Source: Dipteris shenzhenensis (Eukaryota > Polypodiophyta > Polypodiopsida > Gleicheniales). From it: a DNA stretch of 64,000 nt. Position 1 is the first letter of the stretch. Each line of letters begins with the position of its first letter. A program made the position numbers and the translations under genes. The notes below the pieces were generated by a model. The model was not told where the DNA came from. It saw only the letters and a program-made list of their open reading frames with translations, and searched no databases. This document shows positions 31,450 through 42,559 of the stretch, piece after piece. The DNA lies in assembly GCA_047967505.1 (NCBI GenBank), contig CM106541.1, one strand, 5' to 3'.

Positions 31450-34400
31450 GTTTCCTTTGAGAAAAGTCATGTTGACATGTTGACTTGTTTAGGCTGATAT
31501 CCCATTTTATTCCCCCATCGTATCTTCTCTTTCCTTTTGGAGGGCCTCATTGGCATCGCCACCTTGTTTTCCCTTTAGGCTCCCTTCACACCTCCCCCCC
31601 TTGCACACCGCCCCGCCCCCTCACTCACACGTCGGCCCATCACGGCCACCCACTCCCTGCCCACCTCCTCCCACCGGTACATCATTACACCATTTTATCT
31701 CCTCCATTCGCCACACCAATCACACATTGGGAAGCATACATTAGCAGCCCGATCATGTGTGCCCATTCCAAAATTGCCAAAGACTCCTTTTCTCCGCCCA
31801 CACGTTGGGCTCTATTTGGGTAAAGAGCCTTGGTTGGAGGATGCAAATGAGGGAGACGTGCAGGCAATAGGCGGTAGCCGACAGCCTATCATGCTAATCA
31901 ACATGCCTTCCCTACCGTCGAGATCATTCATGAGGCTAATGTTGACAAGATGGTAAGAGCTGGCCAAGGGGCAACATTTCATCCTATAATCATGGCATTC
32001 CTGGCCATTCAATCGGTCTAGCCAGTCTTTCCTTCAAGCGGCAACCTTGACGAATGGGTTTGTTTATTGAGACACCTGAACTCTACTTGATTTTCTCAAC
32101 CCATGCATGATGTGGCAATTGCTCCTTCCAAACATCATGCTCCAATTCAACAATGGCCACAAAAGATCTACCTTGAGTGTCTTGACGCTCAATGACTATT
32201 GTCCAAACCTCCAAAATTACGGGAATGCTACTTAGCATCTTACCCATTAGTATGAGTTTCAATAGGTGTGAAATAAAGACTCTATTTATTTTTGCCTACC
32301 GCATGGGTTAAAAAGATTTAGAGACCGACGTGGAATTAAGCTCCCTCTAATAGAAGCAGATACTTTTGAATCTTAAAGGGCTCCTAGAAGTGTAACTCAA
32401 CATGCATAAATCAGAACTGAGCATGGTTTCTCACAATAGAGAGAAATTTCAAAGAGAATTCACGTGCAATCAAAACAATTATTTGACATCATATGAAAAC
32501 ATAATGAATGAAATAATTTTTCTAAAATCATTATATTTACCAATGTGTAACCTTTGTAAATTTTGTGAATACACAATGGAATATAATCATATACGTTTCT
32601 AGGAATATCATTATCAGTTTTGTCACTATCATGGACTTCCATTATTGCCTCGATGTTGCCAGGTATTCTTTCTCTAATAACACTTTCCTTACTATTACCA
32701 AACTCAACCTCAAAGGCATACGTTTCATGTCTACCATTACAATTTCAGAGATAAACCTCCCATCATTGGAATCGCCTACATTAAATGCTTTTGCTTGGAT
32801 TTCCTTTTGAAATATCTGTGTGGCTTTGATATGTGTAGACCATCATATCCACAAAGGATATTCCTAATCATTTGAAGTCACAAGTGTAATGTTGCATATG
32901 GAATGTTATAGAGCACTAGTTCTCTTGACTTCCATACATCTATCTTGATATGGGGTAATCCATGATGAAGCTAGATAATATTTTCTTATTTGAAGCATAT
33001 TTAATAGACACTCTGCAAAGCTAGCATATAATGGAAGCTTTATTTGGATTGAGCATGTAACTACCATAAAAAATACAACCATATGTTGTTCTTACACCAT
33101 TTGTAAATGCATGTGAAAATTGTACCTCTTTACTCAATTAAATATATCCTTTCGATGTAGGCTTTTTTCTAGAATCCATCTACCTAAATCGGTATCTGCC
33201 CTGCCAATTCCAATGGTCACACGAGCCTATTACACTTTAACATTAAAACTGAATCTTAGCTTGCCTACCCATTCTATAGTTTGGAACTGTTGTGATTGCT
33301 TAGGTGCTCCCTGGTGGTTGTTCTTGATGGTTTTCTCCGGCCAGAGATGTCTCTCGTGGCATCATTTGGCTGAGTATGCCATGGGAGTGATTGTGTTCCA
33401 ACAAGTCTTGGCTAGTTACAACCAATATACGGTATCTTTGGGCACTTCACAACCAGTCAACCTTTGGTTTTGGTGATTGCAGATCTCCTTAGTGTTGAGG
33501 GTGGGGCAATGCATTGTTTCTAGGCTGAGTTGAATTCCATAGCCTAGTTCCTGGTGTTGTTTTTTGGCCAGTTGTAGCCTCTTCTTGATCCAAGCAGCTC
33601 ATGCTTCTTCAAGGTTATAGCAATGGTGTTTGTGGTTGGTCTTGCCATTGCGATCAAATTAAGAAGAGCACATCTAACCCTTGGGTTGTTGGAGTTCTAC
33701 TTGTAGACTCAAGCTCACTTTTTAGCCTCTTGCTTTTTGTTATCCCATACTTGGAGAGTAGCCTTTTTTGCTCAAAGGCTAGAGGTGTAAAGTCTGTGCC
33801 TACTTGTCCTTAGCTATGAGCCCCTTCCTTTTCTTTTCTTTTCTTCTTCTTTTCCTTTTCCACCCCCTCTTCCTTCCATGGCATAGTGATTTGTTTGCTT
33901 TTCTCAAAGAAAGAATCTTGGTGGCGATTGGTTGGGCAAGAGGGGCTCAAATGGTAGTAGCCTTGACTCAACAAGCTGTTAAGGTTCTCCTTTGTTAGGA
34001 GACAAGAAACATGTGAAGAAAACAGTTTAGTCACTCTAGGACAGAGTAGTGGTTGGCGGGTCTCACTCCCACGAGGAGTCAGTTGCATGACTGGGTCCAA
34101 GCCTCGGGGGGTCCACCTTACATAAGCCAGCTATACTTTATTGAATTTAGATCCTAATTATTAATGCATCCGACAATTTTTCAGTTTGGAAAGCACCCTT
34201 TATTCCATTCCTACTATATTTCAATTCAAACTTTTGAAGGACCCATGCTTCCCCTTACAATTTTGAGACCATTTGTAAATAAAATAATGAGCTATTTTGG
34301 CAGATAGAATTGGATTGCGTGGATATTTAAGGGAAGCCATAGACCACCTGTACATTGGATGCATAGTTTTTTGGATATAGTCTATTCTTCCTTTAGTAGT

Positions 34401-35010
34401 CCTTTAGAGTTTTATAATCCATATTTTGTTGCTCAATATGGAATTTCACATGAAGGTTTAGTTAGAGGTTTGGGATGTTTCAAGCTTCGATGAGATCCAT
34501 ATCAAACTTGCATTGATTGCACAATTTGGTAGATAAATTCTATTTAGATGCTCAATTTGATATTTAGACTCTAGCACAGAACCGAGGCTCACAAGCTATA
34601 GCCAAATTTCATCAAAAGTACCAAATGAAAAGGTAGAGTTGAATCCAAAGTACAAGCATATTGATATCTAAAAATAGATACAAGTTACAACCAAGACTTG
34701 TCATCAAGAGTTTAATCAAAACCTTAGACTTAGACATGGCAAAAAATCAGCTAGAGATAGCTAGACTAAAGGTTGTTACACAGACTTCTCCTCCTCACTG
34801 ATGGATCCTTGAATGACCTCTGCTGGATAACATGGAGGATGTGGAATTGTCTTGTTTATAGTGTAAAGATTATAGCCAAGGGAGGGCCCTAAAACAGGCC
34901 ACTTGGCTTCCAAATTTGACCCTCCATCCAGTATTGCCCTATTTATTCACCAATAAGAATCAAGAATTTTGCATGATTAATGTTAGATAAAGCTAGAAAA
35001 CGTTTGCACT
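31450..35010. other. No gene recognised; contains the COX5C promoter side
   Basis: The first few hundred bases are C-rich on + and would hold the COX5C promoter on -. Further on I see AT-rich DNA with short random frames and no transposon motif. The frame at 33120-33476 (+) has no domain. Confidence 0.4.
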
Positions 35011-35140
35011 CAAGTTTATCTAAATTACTTGACTTACAAAAAATATAGAATTATATCTCAAGAAAAGTTTGTATTCAAGTTTATCTTAAGGTATTTGACT
35101 TACAAAAAATGTAGAATTTTGCCTCAAGAACTAGCCCAAC
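35011..35140. repeat. 65-base tandem duplication downstream of the transposase
   Basis: CAAGTTTATCTAAATTACTT and CAAGTTTATCTTAAGGTATT start two adjacent units that continue TTGACTTACAAAAAAT and TCTCAAG or CCTCAAG. It lies about 260 bases beyond the transposase stop. Confidence 0.75.
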
Positions 35141-35402
35141 TCCTTATGCGATACATGTGACGTATCATTATCTGAAACCAAAATTAGCCAAGGATGATCC
35201 TTAGATGATGTAGCTCATTATAAGACATTTTGGAAAGTTTCATCTTGCATGAAAAATGCAAAGTAAACTTACCTAGCACTTTTCAAGAAGTCATTAAAAA
35301 CTTTGTAGTCATTCTCATCTAGCTGGTACTTGTCTGTTCTTACAATATATGTCAAATTTGCTAATGCTATAATTGTTTCAATGTCCACCATGTTTAAGTC
35401 TG

Positions 35403-37416
35403 TCAAATCAGAAGTAAACATTTGTCTCCTTTTGCCCTTTGATACCATCCAAGCTGAACTTCCAAACCTTGGGGCCTATCTGCTAAATCAAAGCCACACT
35501 TATAATCCACGTACCTCCCTCCGACTTTCTTCCTCATCTTTTGAACTCTTCCTAAGTACCATGTACCATGAGTTGCATCCATCTTCCTCGTGATTGTAGC
35601 TTTGCCATTTCTTTTCATGTGTTGATTTCCTTGTCCTTTTTTGTCATCATGAAAGTATACAGCACAGTCACAACCTATGCCAAATAAATTTCCATTTGAT
35701 GATTGTGCTTTTGCTTCATGGTTGAAGTAAACACCTTGCTTTACCCTTGTGAGTCTATCTTTTGACAAGGTTGGACATCCATTGAGTTGGCTCACCAATG
35801 TTGACTTGAAAATAAACTTTCCGTCCACCTCTACAATGGGGCTAATGTTTTTCTTAGGGGGCATGTTTCTTGTTTCCTTCAAAATGTCATCAATTTCATG
35901 TCTAATCTCACTAAGTGCAATAACCTCTTCGCTTTCATTGCTATTCTCGTCCATAGTTTCTTCTTCACCACATGGCTCCACAAAGTCATTATTCTCATCA
36001 GCTTCTCCCATTTCAGCATCTAGCTTACACCATGTAGACCCTGCATCCAGCCAAGGTTGAAACCACCATTTCAAGTCTTCAGCCTTGCTAGGTTTCAAAT
36101 CCAAAGACTCGCATAGTATGTGAGCTTGTTGTAAGCCCTCCTTTAATGCATCAATCATCTTTTCATCAGAAGAAACACGCTCATAGTCACCTAGATTTTC
36201 TTCAATCATCCCTTCTTGTTTGTTCAAATGTTTCCATATATGCTCTTGCTTTTTATGAGCCCTAGAGAAAGTTAGAACATTTTGAGCACACTCATGCATG
36301 GCAATTTTATTCAAGCTACCAATGCTATGTAGAAGATCTCCAAGATCAAATGCTCTTTCTTGCCCAATCATGCCTCCAACTTTACTAAAATAGATTTCAG
36401 CAGCATCAGAACCGGTAAGATGTAGTGGACACTTTAGATTAGGATAAAAATCTCGAAACATCTTTATGAGCAATACAACAAAATGACAAGAAAGCATGCA
36501 GTCCGTATAAGCCTCCTTACTGATGAAATTTTTCTTCAAGGTGTAGGTTGCATGGTGATGAATCCATAGTCACCAAATTTTGAAAAAGAAGACTACCTTG
36601 GCTGCAAGCACCACACGCTCCTTCAAGATCAAATATGGTGACAAGAAAATATCAATATAATCAGCAACAATCATCAAATAGGCCTCAGTCCCCTTCATAC
36701 TTCTTTCTTTTTTTTGAAGTTTTTTCAAACATTTCTGTACTTGTCTACTTGCAATCCTTTGAGTTGCTCCCCAATTTTGTCGATCATTCCTTTGAATATC
36801 TCCATCTCGTAGCTTGTGCTCCTCAATTGAAAAAGAATTGTAAACAATAGATACATGATTTAGTGTGATCCAAACACATCCAATTGCTAGTTGTCGAGTA
36901 GGACTATCAAGTGGGCTTGTGAGTTTCTTTCCACAGTGTACAAAGTCTTGATCATGAAGGCCATACACATTTCCTCCTATAATTTTTGCTCTCAAATTCC
37001 ATCCACACCAATTGATAGCAAAAGGTTGTTCGCTTTTCTCCAAATAGTCTTCAAGCATCAACTTTTGTCTTCTACTATCTCCATCTGAAGCATGTCTAAT
37101 TATGGGTCCAACTTTATCTTTCAGGTTTGCATTCCACATGGTCTCCAAAAGATTCCATTGGTTCCTTACAAAATCACTATCAAAACGATTGCATGTGCAA
37201 TGCACAATCAAAGCCAATCGTGGAAGAAGATCATGAAGAGGATTAATAATCAAAAGTCTAGCATAATGACCTATGATATGATTTTGAAAGGCATCTATAA
37301 TATTCGAGTATCCTTGTGAGCCTTCACCAACAACAATGGAGTCATTTGATGAGCATTGATGATATTCTCCTTTCTTTCCACAAAACCCAATAAGAGTGTC
37401 ATCTTTTGCATTCCAT
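35403..37416 (-). pseudogene. Transposase-like gene, exon 3 (catalytic half, one in-frame TGA)
   Basis: The exon follows a canonical acceptor (GTTGTGTAG at 37417) and continues the frame of exon 2 as R|WNAKDDTLIGFCG. It holds RHASDGDSRRQKLML (a second acidic candidate), a long helical insertion, then HLTGSDAAEIYFSKVGG (candidate Glu) and a C-terminal domain ending near GTWYLGRVQKMRKK. EDET (exon 2), DGDSRR and DAAE could form a D/D/E triad with a helical insertion before the Glu, as in P- and hAT-like enzymes. The only break is a TGA at 36570-36572 (codon 978); sequence on both sides stays in frame. The family is unresolved and the triad is inferred. Confidence 0.65.
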
Positions 37417-37538
37417 CTACACAACACGATTATAGAGTTTAATAACTTCCTCATCTTTTTGAGAGATTTCCAAACATAGCAATTATAAATATCTTGATGA
37501 TATAGATAAAAGTAGAATGCATAGAGAGCTAAAATTAC

Positions 37539-38820
37539 CTTATTCGACGCTTAATGGTTGTCTCATCTTCCACTATGATAATTGGAACTATAGAAATGAC
37601 TCCATATCTTTTTTTTGCATCCATATAGATCTTCCCAACAGCATCAAATATGTATTCGTGCTCACCACAAATAAATTCAATTTCGTTTCTTCCTTGCCTT
37701 CTGGTGGTAGACAAAGATGGACCTCCAAGGTTTATACTCAAGAAGTCATGTAGTCTTGGACCACCCCATAGCTTAATAACTTCATATATGGTTTTTGTAG
37801 AGTCACTAAACCTGTGTCCTTGCTTTGACCGTAACATGTTTTGTGCCACTTCTTGAAAAAACTCCCACAAGGCTGAATTTCCACCAAACTTTCCTTGTCT
37901 ATGAGCTTCAATTATGTTGTTACAAAAGCGTCGAACATCTTTCCTATTTATACATTCAAAACTTGATTCTTTCAAAGTTTTGACTCTGACTAACAGCATT
38001 ACAATTTTTGATGTTGCCCACCACAGCCTTCTTTTTTCTTCATTCAAACTTTTCCTACACTCAAAAGTGGCATTTTTTAGCTCTTCAATTGTCAGGTAGT
38101 CTACCCGCCTTCCTTTGCCTCTTTTCCTGGTTCCTCTCTTCTGAACGGCAAGATTCTCCCTATATAATCTCATACGAAAATCAAAACAACCTGAAATTTT
38201 CTTACAGTGTTCACATGAGAAACCTTGAAATGGAACTCCAATGATTGATATACGAAGACAATTTATGTGCCTGAAGCATCCATCTATCTTGTATTCCATA
38301 TTCCCATCATGTAAAGTGGCCTTTGTATATGGTTCACAAAACCATTCATGCCCCATCTTTTGATCCATCAAAAATGACTTAATATTAATTTCACAACCAT
38401 TGACATGAACATTAGCTTGCCATAATCCCCAACACAACAAATTTATATTTGATGATGAAGATAAGAATGACTCAGTCAAGGAATCAGAAAGAGATTCTGT
38501 CTCACCACATTTTGGTTGCAACACTTTAAATCCCTTTGTTTGTACAAGGAACCTTCCCAATGATGTTTGTCGTGGATCTTTGTCAAAATGCTTCCTAGGT
38601 CGGCCAACAACCCTTGGTAATACTGGACATGGCTCCATTGATTTCTTGCTGGAAGAAGTGATGTGAGCTTTTCCTTTGATATGTTCTGATAAAATTGTTT
38701 GTAGATCTGAACCTCGAGGGCACAAATTCAACCATTTTCCATCATATCCACATGCCACTCTTACAGCATTTTTATCCTTGTAGTCATTCAAAGTTGCTTC
38801 AACTATCTCAAACTTTGCTC
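37539..38820 (-). CDS. Transposase-like gene, exon 2
   Basis: Acceptor GTTGCAG at 38821 and donor AATAAG|GTAATTTT at 37538 bound a 1,282-base exon that keeps frame with both neighbours. It encodes a CCHH-like finger (CGYDGKWLNLC ... HIKGKAH), an AT-hook core GRPRKHF, a Cys-rich patch SCEHCKKISGCF, a basic segment KRGTRKRGKGRR, and a conserved-looking block KTIYEVIKLWGGPRLHDF followed by NLGGPSLST. The exon ends with VEDETTIKRRI, whose EDET may hold the first catalytic acid. The intron between exons 2 and 3 is 122 bases, typical of plants. Confidence 0.7.
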
Positions 38821-38935
38821 CTGCAACATACTTGATAATGAAAAATTTCAGAAGAATATTTTTTTGACCCGATTTATGAAAATTTTAACAAAAGAAAGAC
38901 TCTTCAAATCTCTAAATGCTTCTAATGGAGATTAC

Positions 38936-39740
38936 CTTCATGAGAATTATTGAAAGTGTGCATTTCCTCAATAGCATCAAGAATTATTGTTGCATCATCA
39001 ACATCGTCCTGAGCATCCTTCATGCTATCTTTTCGAAGAGATGCTTCTTCAGTGATAAATCCTCGATTGGCAGCATATCTTTTTTGATGTTTCTGGCTTT
39101 CTAGAATATGGGTTCTTAGAAAATTAGACAAGCAAGTGTAAGCTGATTGCTTGCCTTCAATGGACCCTGATCCATATGGCATTCCACATTCTTCACACCA
39201 AATTCGAACTTTAGGCTTTCCATTAAGATCCTCTGTGAGGAGCTCAAATTTATCATCTCTAGGTGTCTTACGCTGCCTCAATTTTTTGCAAACTTTTTCA
39301 CAATGACTATCCCAATCTTCAAGAATAGACGTTGCTAAAAGTTTACTTTTGTGCATGTTTAAACCATGACTACAAGAAACATGCTCACCTCTTTCATCAA
39401 CATTTACAATATCAACTTCTTTATGAATATTATCTGATGTTCTGCAAACACGTTTTGATGGTGTGATCTCATCGACAATCGTACTTAGAGACCTCTTTAT
39501 ACCAACACACCTATCCTCTTCAACATTCCAACGTTCTTCTTGTGTTGTATTTAGTATGCAACCTTCATCATCATTGCCATCTTTGATAACAAAATAAAAA
39601 GGAACATTAATGATTCCATCTTGCATAATCTCCTTACGTATCATGCTATAGGTAGAGTCACCAAGCACTCTAACATATCCCAAAAGCTTCTTCTCAGATG
39701 ATCCATAGTCAAACACCTTTATGTGAGTCTTTGAAGCCAT
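38936..39740 (-). CDS. Transposase-like gene, exon 1
   Basis: The first ATG (39740) gives MASKTHIKVFDYGSSEKKLL; the frame is open a little further up but without an ATG. The exon ends CATGAAG|GTAATC at 38935 and a 115-base intron leads to exon 2. A second zinc-finger-like motif, WCEECGMPYG ... FLRTHILESQKHQK, lies about residues 195-235 and would suit DNA binding by a BED/C2H2-like finger. Exons 1-3 sum to 4,101 bases, exactly 1,367 codons with the stop, which strongly supports the splice model. An alternative is a longer 5' exon, since TTGATTAG just before could be an acceptor. Confidence 0.65.
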
Positions 39741-40102
39741 GATATGATCAATAGTATACCTAATCAAAATAAGAGAAAAATATAAATAAACTCATAACTT
39801 TTAAATTCTAAATGGTATGCCATAGTCTAAATCACTAATGGTATTTATTGAAGATCAATATTCTAGCTTAAGAGGAGAGAAAAATAAAGTATTTCACAAA
39901 CGCTATATCAAAACAAATAACTATAGACCTTCTAATTCTTGCTTGTATCAACACAAATATTACATAAACATTATTAATGAGTCATTTGAAAGAATAAATT
40001 AAAAAAGTTGACATGTTTTTTATATACATAAATAGATCATGTACTAGAAAGAAAACCATCAATCTTTGGAATATTATTTAGAAACTATAGTGCTACAAAA
40101 GG

Positions 40103-41092
40103 TTACAATGCATCATGTCGTAATGCACTTTCACATGTGACTTTGAATATAACTTCAAATGTATGAGTAACATCTGTTGCAGTAGGTCTAGCTTCAGGAA
40201 TAGGATTTCTCATTTCCTCTATTCTCTTCCACCAATGCTTTAAGTGATCCAACTTAGTTGCATCTTGGATGTGAACAAAGTACTTGTAAGCTAGCCGATA
40301 CAACTTTTCCAATGAAACGGCTGCAGCATAAATATCAGTTTCCTTGGAAAACTTTGCATATGGAAAAGTATACAACTCAGGAGCCAACCACTTTCTTCGC
40401 ATGCATCGCTCTTTGAATTGAGGATCACATCGATCCTTGCCATCATTGACATATTTATCACTCTTGCTTAATCCCCAATCGATAATTCCTATGAAGACCT
40501 TATCAGACTCACTATCAAAGTGAAGCATAATGTTCAAAGGATGCAAGTCATTATGCAAAAAATCTTTTCCATGCATGTATTTTAACGTCCCCATCAAAGT
40601 ACCAGCTAGATTTATGGCTTGAGTACAGACACGAGATAAATGGTCTAGCTCCTCTCCCACATAGATTGAGTTCATAGCATTTAACCTTGACCATTTGTCC
40701 AATGTCTCCCCATTCCAATACTGGTATACTAATCTTGGAGGATTTATCACACGAGCAATCGTGCGAACAAGTCCTCTATGAGGTAATTGGGCTTGCATTG
40801 TTTCCATATTTGCCATTAACTCTTGCATGGACCTTCTCTCTTCCCTTTCACTTGGCTTTTGAGATACCTTAAGTTTCTTAATGGCAAAGGTCTCTTTTGG
40901 ATCAAAGCAGTCTACACCAATGATGTTACCTTTCACCACTCTTCCATATGAGCCTTCACCCAGCACATAATCTTTCTCTTGTACATGAATCTGTTGCTTC
41001 TCAAGAAAAACCAAAGATGGCATCTTCAATGCTGTGGGATTGACACATTCTTTTGAAGAACTGGCATTGAATGCTTTCCTCTTTGAACTCAT
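40103..41092 (-). CDS. Protein kinase gene next to the transposase
   Basis: From ATG 41092 the frame is open for 329 residues. The kinase landmarks are in order: Gly loop GEGSYGRV (45-52), AIKKLK with Lys 72, catalytic loop HNDLHPLNIML (from 180; the family norm is HRD), IIDWGLS (DFG replaced by DWG, 205-207), and LAPELY (APE, 237-239). Asn replaces Arg in HRD, so activation-loop control would differ, but catalytic Asp and metal-binding Asp remain. It ends 363 bases before the transposase start, same strand. Similarity to a common plant receptor or cytosolic kinase class is not obvious. Confidence 0.75.
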   Translation of the reverse strand: MSSKRKAFNASSSKECVNPTALKMPSLVFLEKQQIHVQEKDYVLGEGSYGRVVKGNIIGVDCFDPKETFAIKKLKVSQKPSEREERRSMQELMANMETMQAQLPHRGLVRTIARVINPPRLVYQYWNGETLDKWSRLNAMNSIYVGEELDHLSRVCTQAINLAGTLMGTLKYMHGKDFLHNDLHPLNIMLHFDSESDKVFIGIIDWGLSKSDKYVNDGKDRCDPQFKERCMRRKWLAPELYTFPYAKFSKETDIYAAAVSLEKLYRLAYKYFVHIQDATKLDHLKHWWKRIEEMRNPIPEARPTATDVTHTFEVIFKVTCESALRHDAL

Positions 41093-41510
41093 AACTGCCT
41101 TCCACTTTAAGGAAAACCAATCAATCAACTCTTCTTTATTATTTGTATCTCTGGGATTGAATGTGCTTGTTCACTTTTCATAAACACTTTTAACTCTCCC
41201 TAGTTCTATGCGAATACGCACACAAAAATTATCTTGAAATTCATATTGCATATTCCATTGTGGATCTTCATTCTTCATCATGGTAATGACATCAGAGGAA
41301 AGATCCACACAAAGCTTATCCATCCCTCTTTCCCCTAAGTCAAAATACTTTTCCAAATCTTCCTACGTTTTTGATAACAAGCTCATGCAAAGACACTTCG
41401 AGAATATTTTTCGCATTCCTTCCTTGAATCTATATTCATATAACATGCGTTTTTTATGACTCTTCATCTTGTCCATGTTACCTTCTGCACATAAAACAAA
41501 ATTAGTTGCT
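41093..41510 (-). pseudogene. Possible N-terminal extension of the kinase frame with two stops
   Basis: Upstream of the kinase ATG the same phase is open back to about 41500 except for TGA at 41171-41173 and TAG at 41363-41365. The readable parts (KKRMLYEYRFKEGMRKIF; KYFDLGERGMDKLCVDLSSD; WNMQYEFQDNFCVRIRIELG) look like real protein, not random frames. Either an N-terminal domain has decayed, or introns hide here, or this is a leader. The frame runs into the CT microsatellite at 41525. Confidence 0.5.
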
Positions 41511-41524
41511 TTTGTAAGATTATC

Positions 41525-41590
<66 letters not shown>

Positions 41591-41604
41591 TCCTCTCTCT
41601 CTCA
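41525..41604. repeat. (CT)n microsatellite
   Basis: An 80-base CT run with two short interruptions, directly upstream of the kinase frame (GA on the coding strand), the typical place of a plant leader GA run. Confidence 0.95.
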
Positions 41605-41659
41605 CACACAACTAAACGGTTTGATTCTTGTGAGCATGTAGATGTATTTCCAACTAATG

Positions 41660-42542
41660 ACTTGATTTTCTAAGCAATCTTCCAAGGGAATTGCAGACCG
41701 TGTCAAGAGACCGGAGTACTCCCAAGGCTAGATTGCTTACATACTATACATTGCACGACTTGATTCTCTAAGCATTCTGCCACGGGAATTGCAGACCGTG
41801 TCAAGAGACCGGAGTGCTCCCGAGACTAGATTGCTTACATACTATACATTGCATGATTTGATTCTATAAGCATTCTACTAGGGGAATTGCAGACCGTGTC
41901 AAGAGACCGAAGTGCTCCAGTGGCTAGATTGCTTACATACTATACATTACACGACTTGATTCTATAAGCATTCTACTAGGGGACTTGCAGACCGTGTCAA
42001 GAGACCGGAGTGCTCCCGAGGCTAGATTGCTACATACTATACATTGCACGACTTGATTCTATAAGCATTTTGCCAGGGGAATTGCAGACCGTGTCAAGAG
42101 GCCGAAGTGCTCCCAAGGCTAGATTGCTTACATACTATACATTGCACAACTTGATTCTGTAAGCATTCTGTCAGGGGAATTGCAGACTGTGTTAAGAGAC
42201 CGGAGTGCTCCCGAGGCTAGATTACTTACATACTATACATTGCACGACTTGATTCTGTAAGCATTTTGCCAGGGGAATTGTAGACTGTGTCAAGAGAGAC
42301 CAGAGTGCTCCTGAGGCTAGATTACTTACATACTATACATTGCAGGACTTGATTCTGTAAGCATTCTGCCAGGGGAATTGCAAACCGTGTCAAGAGACCG
42401 GAGTGCTCCCGAGGCTAGATTGCTTACATACTATACATTGCACGACTTGATTCTATAAGCATTCTGCCAGGGGAATTGCAGACCATGTCAAGAGACCGGA
42501 GTGCTCCCGAGGCTAGATTGCTTACATACTATACATTGCATG
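41660..42542. repeat. 98-base minisatellite, nine units
   Basis: Units start with ACTTGATT at 41660, 41758, 41856, 41954, 42051, 42149, 42247, 42347 and 42445, with a partial tenth at 42543. Spacing is 98 bases except for 97 and 100 in two units. Each unit carries GGAATTGCAGACCGTGTCAA, GGAGTGCTCC (an interrupted palindrome) and CTAGATTGCTTACATACTAT. Differences are mostly single-base, so it amplified fairly recently. Confidence 0.97.
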
Positions 42543-42559
42543 ACTTGATTGCTTAATAC

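Noticed and set aside
35403-41510. Terminal inverted repeats bounding the kinase-transposase region
   Set aside because: I compared the flanks near 34.9-35.4 kb and 41.5-42.7 kb by eye and found no convincing inverted match, so no element ends are claimed.
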